Shown: in pieces, positions 1 to 5,358 of the stretch | Layout of the letters: each line of letters begins with the position of its first letter | How positions within the stretch are numbered: the stretch's first letter is position 1 | NCBI GenBank assembly: GCA_034111325.1 | Contig: JAWUXM010000041.1 | Location: 1-7,392, forward strand | Source of the DNA: JAWUXM01 sp034111325 | Lineage (GTDB): Bacteria > Pseudomonadota > Alphaproteobacteria > Rickettsiales > JABIRX01 | Direction of reading: 5' to 3' | Length of the DNA stretch: 7,392 nt | The notes under the pieces: generated by a model | The model's database searches: none | Seen by the model: the letters and a program-made list of their open reading frames with translations, nothing else | What the model was told of the DNA's origin: nothing | Translations under genes and position numbers: made by a program

Positions 1-1063
1 TTAGATCATAAGCTAATTTATGCTCTTGATAAAATTGATCACGCCTCCTTCTCTCTAAGGCAATGGTTTTATTATTTAGCGACTTATTACCATCAAATGG
101 GCTATATACTTCTCTAACTTTAACAAAATCCTTATTTTCTAGTTTACTTACTGATATCAAGCGTAATTTCTCCTGTGCCAAGGATTTTGCTTGTTTGATT
201 CTAATTGCCTGACTAAGGCTTTCCATATTAGGCTCGACTATCCCTTTGCACGCATCATTTACTAATTCCAACGTCACTGCGCGCATATCCGAGCCCATAT
301 GCCCTTGCTCATCATCCACTACTGACCATGTTGCACGTTTGCCAAGCGTTTTAATAATAGCATTTGGTTGAGAAAACGGGATGATTTCATCACGCCTTGC
401 AGAATTTACAATTATTGGCACCTTTCGATGCACTAATTCTAAATTTTTAAGATTGTTATATTTATCATCCCTTAATGCAGCTTTTATAATTATACTTGGC
501 ACAAGGTAAGGAGCTTTATCATGCCCTACTTGCTCAACAGAGCTATATGGCACTTGCAAAACAACCGCTTTAAACTCTACGGGATCACCATTCTCTTTGG
601 TTTGCACGGCAATACCAGTTGCAACACCAGAACCAAGAGACGAACCAACAAGAACCATATCTTGATATTCATAACCTTGCCTCCTTAGAAAACTAACTGC
701 CTCTTTTCCAGCTATTATATTTGCTTTTTCTGATGGCACAGCTTGGCTATTCTCTATATAAGCAGGATATTCAACTGCGATAATGTTATATTGCCCCTTG
801 AACCTTTGATAATAACGTTGGAACTGTTGCTGTGCGAGACCACCATTACCATGAAAAAGTACTATTACTGGCTTCTTTTTCTTACCTGTCTCATTAGGGA
901 AAGCATTATGATAATAAGCATGGGTTTTGTTCAGCCCTGCGCCTAAATTAATTTTTTGCACTTGTGGAAGATGTTCAGTACTCTCAGCATGAGAGTTGCT
1001 ACCAAACCATTCCCACAAAGTTTGCTCGATTGGATATAATAATTTTTTAGCAAGTTTTTGCAT
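1..1063 (-). CDS. Alpha/beta hydrolase (serine hydrolase fold), 3'-truncated by the window edge
   Basis: The frame is open from an ATG at 1063 to base 1 without a stop, giving 354 residues with the C-terminus missing. Residues 64-280 read as an alpha/beta hydrolase. A beta strand leads into HGNGG (71-75, oxyanion-hole region), the nucleophile elbow is GSSLG (140-144, Ser142), the probable acid is Asp225 in ARRDEIIP, and the catalytic histidine is His255 in EQGHMGSD. The triad is therefore complete. The layout resembles the small BEM46/ABHD-like serine hydrolases; the substrate (ester, lipid, peptide or other) cannot be inferred. There is no clear signal peptide, so it is probably cytoplasmic. 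Residues about 281-354 form a charged, helix-prone extension beyond the normal fold, with an Arg-rich patch at 338-341. No good Shine-Dalgarno is visible before the start, but a promoter-like sequence lies about 60 bases upstream and the encoded sequence starts well ahead of the fold, so this start is plausible. Hydrolase identity is firm; function is unknown. Confidence 0.9.
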   Translation of the reverse strand, partial: MQKLAKKLLYPIEQTLWEWFGSNSHAESTEHLPQVQKINLGAGLNKTHAYYHNAFPNETGKKKKPVIVLFHGNGGLAQQQFQRYYQRFKGQYNIIAVEYPAYIENSQAVPSEKANIIAGKEAVSFLRRQGYEYQDMVLVGSSLGSGVATGIAVQTKENGDPVEFKAVVLQVPYSSVEQVGHDKAPYLVPSIIIKAALRDDKYNNLKNLELVHRKVPIIVNSARRDEIIPFSQPNAIIKTLGKRATWSVVDDEQGHMGSDMRAVTLELVNDACKGIVEPNMESLSQAIRIKQAKSLAQEKLRLISVSKLENKDFVKVREVYSPFDGNKSLNNKTIALERRRRDQFYQEHKLAYDL

Positions 1064-1126
1064 AATAATTAAAAGGAAACGGTTCTAATACCAACATGCA
1101 TATTTAAAGATGAAGTTGATATAGTA

Positions 1127-1155
1127 AGTATAGCATAAAAAATATCTCTCGGCAA
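1127..1155 (-). promoter_or_regulatory. Candidate sigma-70 promoter of the hydrolase gene
   Basis: On the minus strand TTGCCG (1155-1150, four of six matches to the -35 consensus) is followed after exactly 17 bases by TATACT (1132-1127, five of six matches to the -10 consensus). Transcription would start near 1120, leaving a leader of roughly 57 bases before the ATG at 1063. The -35 box lies in the loop of the terminator-like hairpin at 1137-1161, so the promoter is nested in the end of the upstream gene's transcript. Predicted from sequence only. Confidence 0.5.
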
Positions 1156-1161
1156 GATATT
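1137..1161 (-). terminator. Candidate intrinsic terminator of the 103-residue gene
   Basis: Six bases after the stop codon of the 1479-1168 gene, the minus strand forms a perfect 7-bp stem, AATATCT pairing with AGATATT, around a 7-base loop (1154-1148). It runs into six consecutive T residues, which overlap the end of the stem. The position and T-run fit Rho-independent termination. The stem is AU-rich and weak, which is common in AT-rich genomes but lowers certainty. Confidence 0.45.
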
Positions 1162-1167
1162 GCGCTA

Positions 1168-1479
1168 CTACTTCTTCATTTTACCTTGTAACTCTGCTAG
1201 GATAGAAATTGATTGAGCTATACTTTCGTCAAGGTTGGAAATCTGTGTATTTGCTTCCTTTAAACCAGCGATCTCCTTGTTAGAAATTTCCTTTTCTTCA
1301 ACAAGCTTTAATAGATATATATTTGGCTTACGCGCTTTGAAAATTGATTTAACCGAATCAGATGGATTATTCAGTGTGAAATAACGACCAATATCAGCAA
1401 ATGTTTTAAAACCAAAAGCATCACATAAACGGTCAAATAGCTTTTTCTGCTCTTTAGGCAGCCATGAATAACGAGACAT
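1168..1479 (-). CDS. Small hypothetical protein with possible helix-turn-helix and C-terminal coiled coil
   Basis: A 103-residue protein from the ATG at 1479 to a TAG at 1168. Residues about 13-58 have a pattern like phage CI-type or Cro-type helix-turn-helix domains: a helix ending in a short FGFKTFADIG turn, a GRYF segment, then a Ser/Lys-rich presumed recognition helix (about 41-49). Residues 57-99 are rich in Glu, Lys, Leu and Ile and look like an amphipathic helix or short coiled coil that could dimerise the protein. The weak HTH resemblance is an inference from pattern, not a proven family match. No strong Shine-Dalgarno precedes the start. It is transcribed divergently from the 79-residue gene, across a region with two inverted repeats, which would suit a local regulator. 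It is followed by its own terminator-like hairpin, so it is probably monocistronic. It could equally be a small structural or phage-derived protein. Confidence 0.7.
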   Translation of the reverse strand: MSRYSWLPKEQKKLFDRLCDAFGFKTFADIGRYFTLNNPSDSVKSIFKARKPNIYLLKLVEEKEISNKEIAGLKEANTQISNLDESIAQSISILAELQGKMKK

Positions 1480-1522
1480 AGTTTTAATTTAAAAGTATTA
1501 ACAGAAGGATTTTGCCGATTTA

Positions 1523-1551
1523 AACATACTTAAGCAATGTTTTAATATGTT
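1523..1551. repeat. Inverted repeat in the divergent intergenic region (candidate operator)
   Basis: The left arm AACATA-c-TTAA (1523-1533) and right arm TTAATATGTT (1542-1551) pair over 10 bp with one bulged base, around an 8-base spacer (1534-1541). The dyad lies 44 bases upstream of the start of the possible helix-turn-helix gene. Its size and AT-rich palindromic arms are compatible with a dimeric repressor site. There is no T-run, so it is not an obvious terminator. Binding is inferred only. Confidence 0.4.
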
Positions 1552-1565
1552 CATACCTTTTATGG

Positions 1566-1596
1566 TTGACTATAGTAGGAATAGCCCGATTATTAC
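1566..1596 (+). promoter_or_regulatory. Weak candidate promoter for the 79-residue gene
   Basis: TTGACT at 1566-1571 is a good -35 hexamer (five of six matches). The downstream -10 options are poor: GATTAT at 1588-1593 after 16 bases, or TATTAC at 1591-1596 after 19 bases, each four of six. Either would start transcription close to the 1604-1635 hairpin and about 60 bases before the ATG at 1665. No other promoter is evident for this gene. Confidence 0.25.
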
Positions 1597-1603
1597 ACAT
1601 AAT

Positions 1604-1635
1604 CAAATCTAGAATCGGTAGATTCTTTCGATTTG
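1604..1635 (+). repeat. Leader hairpin upstream of the 79-residue gene
   Basis: An inner perfect stem AGAATC/GATTCT (1611-1616 with 1621-1626) closes a GGTA tetraloop. An outer stem CAAATC/GATTTG (1604-1609 with 1630-1635) continues it across a small asymmetric internal loop (1 versus 3 bases). The whole gives a 12-bp hairpin ending 29 bases before the ATG at 1665. It is not followed by a T-run, so termination is unlikely. It may be a protein-binding dyad, or a 5' leader structure if transcription starts near 1600. Confidence 0.45.
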
Positions 1636-1653
1636 TCAAGTTAATAATTAAAA

Positions 1654-1657
1654 AAGG
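1654..1657 (+). promoter_or_regulatory. Ribosome binding site fixing the start at 1665
   Basis: AAGG, within an A-rich run, lies 7 bases before the ATG at 1665. It supports this start over the in-frame TTG at 1566, which has no comparable signal and falls on the candidate -35 box. Confidence 0.5.
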
Positions 1658-1664
1658 TAGCAAG

Positions 1665-1904
1665 ATGCAGGAAAATTACAAAGAAAGCTTAGATAATTTA
1701 TTACAACTTATAAACACAATAGAAAAGGATGATTTGCATAAAATCACTAATTCCCTAGAAAAAATAGAGGCAAATAACTTCTCTCTAGATTATCTACGCA
1801 ATCATATTGATGAGTTACAATCCAACACAGAACAATTTGTACGTCACAGCATTTTAACGGTTGATAAGATCAAAACCTTAATTACCGATATCGCTAACGA
1901 CTAA
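1665..1904 (+). CDS. Small hypothetical helical protein (79 residues)
   Basis: I do not recognise this family. From the ATG at 1665 it encodes 79 residues, acidic and rich in Leu, Ile, Asn, Asp, Glu and Lys, with no Cys, Trp or Pro and no membrane segment. The hydrophobic spacing (for example LDNLLQLINTI near residues 9-18, and later heptad-like runs) suggests two or three amphipathic helices forming a bundle or coiled coil, probably in the cytoplasm. An in-frame TTG at 1566 would add 33 basic, hydrophobic residues, but the Shine-Dalgarno at 1654-1657 and the hairpin at 1604-1635 favour the shorter form. The last 27 bases overlap the 3' end of ispE on the opposite strand, and no convincing terminator separates the two converging genes. 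It is the only plus-strand gene supported in the window. Codon content and the ribosome site support a real gene; its function is unknown. Confidence 0.65.
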   Translation: MQENYKESLDNLLQLINTIEKDDLHKITNSLEKIEANNFSLDYLRNHIDELQSNTEQFVRHSILTVDKIKTLITDIAND

Positions 1905-2750
1905 AGTTTTAACAATTCGCCAATTTTGTTTATTATTCCGCAATAATTCATATGCCTCATTCTGCTCTTCTATTGTGGAGAAGAGTGCAAAACACGCACT
2001 TCCAGAACCTGACATGCGAGTAATTTGCGCTTTTGTTTGCGAGACTAAATGTGATAAAACATCTCCTATCTGCGGGAAGAGATCTATTGCAATATCTTCT
2101 AAATCATTATGTTTATCTTTGAGATAATCAATCATCTGCTGTGCTGATAATGCCTCTTCAAAATGATCTTCCGCTTCACTAAAAGCTTGGTTATAATTTT
2201 TATATATTTCTACCGTTGAGACATGCATATCTGGCATAATGAGCACACAAGGAACAGTTTCAAAATCTGGTGTAAAATCTACTATTTCGCCTATCCCACC
2301 TACGAAGGCGGACTTTGCAGCACAAAAAAACGGAACATCCGCTCCTAACTTTAAAGCGATTTCTAATATATCAGCCCTGATTGGCTCTATCTGATATAAT
2401 TCATAGAGCATAAGCAAGCTGCTAGCTGCATTAGAAGAGCCGCCACCTAAACCAGCCCCAACTGGGATATTCTTCGTAAGGTGAATCTCCAACCCAACAT
2501 CAGTGATATTATATTTATCACAAAAAAGCTGTACAGCTTTAAGGATAATATTATCAGCAAGCGGCACGTCTATATTATTTGGGCTAGTAAAATTAAATTT
2601 TACGCCCTCGCCTTTTCTCTCAATACGTAAAACATCATGTAAATCAATCAGCGCAAATAAACTGTCGAGCAGATGATAGCCATCTGCTCTTTTGCCAATA
2701 ATGTTTAAATATAGATTTAGCTTTGCAAAAGATTTAAACTCTAACAACAT
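1878..2750 (-). CDS. ispE: 4-diphosphocytidyl-2-C-methyl-D-erythritol kinase (IspE)
   Basis: IspE uses ATP to phosphorylate 4-diphosphocytidyl-2-C-methyl-D-erythritol at its 2-hydroxyl, the fourth step of the cytoplasmic MEP route to isoprenoid precursors. The 290-residue product has normal family length and all hallmarks of this GHMP kinase: an N-terminal FAKLNLYL motif with catalytic Lys10, RADGYH at 21-26 (substrate cytosine region), the glycine-rich ATP loop PVGAGLGGGSSNAAS at 96-110, LGADVPFF at 135-142 with catalytic Asp138, and the C-terminal GHMP motif SGSGSACF at 247-254. No key residue is missing. The start lies only 9 bases after the stop of the VirB6-like gene, with an AGGA overlapping that stop, so it is very likely translated from the same transcript. 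Its presence implies that the organism makes its own isoprenoids, unlike Rickettsia proper. The 3' end overlaps the convergent 79-residue gene. Confidence 0.97.
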   Translation of the reverse strand: MLLEFKSFAKLNLYLNIIGKRADGYHLLDSLFALIDLHDVLRIERKGEGVKFNFTSPNNIDVPLADNIILKAVQLFCDKYNITDVGLEIHLTKNIPVGAGLGGGSSNAASSLLMLYELYQIEPIRADILEIALKLGADVPFFCAAKSAFVGGIGEIVDFTPDFETVPCVLIMPDMHVSTVEIYKNYNQAFSEAEDHFEEALSAQQMIDYLKDKHNDLEDIAIDLFPQIGDVLSHLVSQTKAQITRMSGSGSACFALFSTIEEQNEAYELLRNNKQNWRIVKTLVVSDIGN

Positions 2751-2757
2751 AGGCGGT

Positions 2758-2761
2758 TCCT
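2758..2761 (-). promoter_or_regulatory. ispE Shine-Dalgarno overlapping the upstream stop codon
   Basis: On the minus strand AGGA begins inside the TAG stop (2762-2760) of the preceding VirB6-like gene and sits 7 bases before the ispE ATG at 2750, an ideal distance. It decides the ispE start and points to translational coupling between the secretion gene and ispE. Confidence 0.6.
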
Positions 2762-5354
2762 AATCTTTTTTATCATCATCATTATCTTGAACGTTGTGAT
2801 CTTCATATTGCTCTTCAAAAGCAAAATCCTTATCTAACATTTGCTGAACTTTCTCTTGATTTGCTTTGATTAAATCCCCTGCATCATCTGGTGTATAGCC
2901 TTTCTTCTCTAAGTTTTTCTGCAAGTCATCATTCACCTGTTTGCTTGCATCACGACGATGGTCATGCTTATCATCAACCTCAACCTTATCTAGAGCCTTG
3001 TCAAAATCTAATTTACCCATCTTACGCTCAATCAGATCGTCAACTCTATTTTGATGTTTTTCATCTGCCTGAATCTCTTTTGCTTGTGGATCAACATCTT
3101 TATTTTTGAGATTGCGTTTTTGCTCTTTAGTTAATCTTTTACCGCCTACTTCCTGCGCTGATTTTTTTAATTGATAGGATAGATTATTCATTATCTTCTT
3201 CTTCAACTTACCAAGGCTTTTAAGCGGCTGGCTAAATCTAAATTTCTTAGCCTCTTTTCTTGCCATGATCAAGCTAAGCTTGTCTTTTAATTTTCCACTA
3301 CGTATTGCTTTTTTAATTTCTTTTTTACTATAGCCTTTTGCCTTTAGATCTTTCTTCAGCTCTTTCTCCGCCTTACGAAAAATACGCGCTTTAGTACCTG
3401 GAATATGCTTTGCTATGCGTCCTATAGTGTTTCTGCCAACAACCCCCGTTGCATTCTGATCTGCCCAATTTGCCACAGCCGCTATACCACGCCCAACCGT
3501 TGTCTTAAAGAGACCCTTACCTGTTCCTTTAGCAATGTTGCCCGCCAACGTGTCGGCAAATTTTACCATCCCAATACCATATTGCGCCAAATTACTAATA
3601 TTCAATCCACCAGCAATTTTCTGCGCTATCGCCGGGATCATATCAATGACATATTTCATCAAATATGCAGTTAGTGCAAAAGATAGGATATCAAAGAAAT
3701 TAAGTGGCACAGTCTCAACCACCTCCCATACTGAAGTCCCTGCAATTAGCCCAGCATCTAAATCACCCTGACTATGGACTGCTTGCGTGGATTTTAATAC
3801 CTTACCTCCCTCAGCCTTCCAAAATTTGACTGGATAGACAATAAGATCAAGAACAGTGCCCCAACATGCCCTAAAATAGAGAATTTTATAGAAATAATAT
3901 TTGATTATATCTAAAAATATGCCAATGAATAAAAACAGCATCATAGGCTGAACTGCCGCGCCAATTAACCCTTGCAACCAAGCTTCAAAATAACCACGTG
4001 TTTCTTTAAAGAGTAAGAATACCAAGAAAATTGGTGCTAAGGTAAAGAGCAACATTAAGGTTATGAATACAAAGACAAATAAGATAGTGAGCTGCAAAGC
4101 AGCAAAAAAGAAAACCATGAAACTGAAGTAAATTGCTACAATTGCGACAAAGCCTAACGCATCTTTAAAGAGCAAGGCCGCTATTTTTATATTGATTTCT
4201 TTACTCCCAAACAAACGTAAAACATCATCAACAGGCGCTAAGATAGTTCTGTCTGTGTAAGCATGAGTTGCAATAATTGTATTAGAATTATTTGGATCTG
4301 AAGCCTGATTAAAGGCATCCAAAGCCATATGGGCTAAGGTTTGGCTACCATCCCAGAATATTTTTACTACATAATCATTAAAAAAGTGCCAACTTCCTGG
4401 AGAAACTAATGTGTATATCAAACCTATTTTAAGAATCATAATAGGGATATCACGCTTAACTTCTGCCGCGATAAAGCCTGTCATGAAGCCTATAGCGAAA
4501 AATGTTATATATATCGCTAAGGTAACACGTAATAAGTTATGATATATTGGTGATGCAATAAATGTTGTATACATTGACTGCATAGCTTCTCTTGCAGGAT
4601 CAATAATAACATTGGCAATTCCCTCTAAAATATAAGGGTTAGGGTCTACTGCCCCACGCCTAAACATAATTTCTGGAGTTTCACTGCTTTTTTCTATATC
4701 ACCATTTTGCAAATTATGGTTTCTTGCCCTTGCAAGCGCTTCAGTATCATCCTTAACCTTTCCAGCAGCATTATCGCTATAATAAATATCTTCTATTTTT
4801 TGATAGATTCTAATATCACCATAGGTGCTAGCTCCTAAACCAACCCTTATAGCAGAAACCTCATCAGCAGATAGTTGATATATACCTCCCGAGTACCTCC
4901 CTGGCGCACCTAAATGATAGGCTTTGATATTTACTCCTCCATCAATACTAAAACCAATATAGACACCCTCGCCATAAACAAACCAACATGGTTTAATAGG
5001 GTTTATTTGCTTAAATTTAGTACCAGTCATCGGGCTACTCGTCCTCTCTAAATGAGTTGGAGACGCACATAAATCTACTACCCCTTCACCTAGATTCCAA
5101 GAAGTCCAGGCACCTCTAAAAGTGAATTCTAAGGGCTCGCCATCTAATACTAGACCAACATATTCCCACTTAGAATATTCATACCACGAAGGCCAGCTTG
5201 GTGGCACCCTTGTATCAAAACCTTGTGGACTAGAACTAGCTTTTGAGAAACCAAAATCATCTGCTTCAACACAACGTGGGTTCTCGTCACAACCGATAAG
5301 TAGCAAGCTCAATATAATAATCGTGATATATTTACGGCTAATCTTTAATATCAT
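2760..5354 (-). CDS. virB6: VirB6/TrbL-like type IV secretion protein with lipoprotein N-terminus and long charged tail
   Basis: An 864-residue paralog of VirB6, the polytopic inner-membrane channel component of type IV secretion systems. Residues 1-22 form a lipoprotein signal with a LLIGC lipobox (Cys22 lipidated). About 23-270 is a Trp/Tyr/Gly-rich region without membrane spans, presumably periplasmic. The VirB6 core spans about 275-575, with hydrophobic segments near 275-298, 305-330, 390-415, 417-448, 462-490 and 553-575. It shares landmarks with the upstream neighbour: SPGSW at 318-322, APIFLVF at 440-446, TRGYFEAWL at 452-460 and CWG at 497-499. From about 640 to the end is a hydrophilic tail, strongly Lys/Arg-rich to about 755 and then Asp/Glu-rich, ending DDDKKD. 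Ordinary VirB6 proteins are around 300 residues, so this is the extended rickettsial type. It starts 4 bases after the upstream stop without a clear Shine-Dalgarno, which suggests coupling. Family assignment is firm; the role of the extra domains is unknown. Confidence 0.92.
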   Translation of the reverse strand: MILKISRKYITIIILSLLLIGCDENPRCVEADDFGFSKASSSPQGFDTRVPPSWPSWYEYSKWEYVGLVLDGEPLEFTFRGAWTSWNLGEGVVDLCASPTHLERTSSPMTGTKFKQINPIKPCWFVYGEGVYIGFSIDGGVNIKAYHLGAPGRYSGGIYQLSADEVSAIRVGLGASTYGDIRIYQKIEDIYYSDNAAGKVKDDTEALARARNHNLQNGDIEKSSETPEIMFRRGAVDPNPYILEGIANVIIDPAREAMQSMYTTFIASPIYHNLLRVTLAIYITFFAIGFMTGFIAAEVKRDIPIMILKIGLIYTLVSPGSWHFFNDYVVKIFWDGSQTLAHMALDAFNQASDPNNSNTIIATHAYTDRTILAPVDDVLRLFGSKEINIKIAALLFKDALGFVAIVAIYFSFMVFFFAALQLTILFVFVFITLMLLFTLAPIFLVFLLFKETRGYFEAWLQGLIGAAVQPMMLFLFIGIFLDIIKYYFYKILYFRACWGTVLDLIVYPVKFWKAEGGKVLKSTQAVHSQGDLDAGLIAGTSVWEVVETVPLNFFDILSFALTAYLMKYVIDMIPAIAQKIAGGLNISNLAQYGIGMVKFADTLAGNIAKGTGKGLFKTTVGRGIAAVANWADQNATGVVGRNTIGRIAKHIPGTKARIFRKAEKELKKDLKAKGYSKKEIKKAIRSGKLKDKLSLIMARKEAKKFRFSQPLKSLGKLKKKIMNNLSYQLKKSAQEVGGKRLTKEQKRNLKNKDVDPQAKEIQADEKHQNRVDDLIERKMGKLDFDKALDKVEVDDKHDHRRDASKQVNDDLQKNLEKKGYTPDDAGDLIKANQEKVQQMLDKDFAFEEQYEDHNVQDNDDDKKD

Positions 5355-5358
5355 TTAT

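Noticed and set aside
743..946. Plus-strand open frame of 67 codons
   Set aside because: It lies antisense inside the hydrolase gene, whose catalytic motifs prove the other strand is coding; no ribosome site or recognisable motif.
1566..1664. TTG start extending the 79-residue protein by 33 basic, hydrophobic residues
   Set aside because: There is no ribosome site for the TTG, it coincides with a -35-like hexamer, and the extension spans the hairpin at 1604-1635. The ATG at 1665 has AAGG at the right distance.
1168..1904. Toxin-antitoxin pair formed by the two small genes
   Set aside because: The genes are divergent rather than co-transcribed, and neither product shows a known toxin motif.
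1905..1930. Possible terminator for the 79-residue gene (AATT-CGCC-AATT followed by T residues)
   Set aside because: The stem is only four A-T pairs, too weak to support a terminator call, and it lies inside ispE coding sequence.
2891..3771. Several plus-strand open frames of 70-90 codons, and one at 5122-5370
   Set aside because: All lie antisense within the VirB6-like lipoprotein gene, with no ribosome sites and no recognisable domains.
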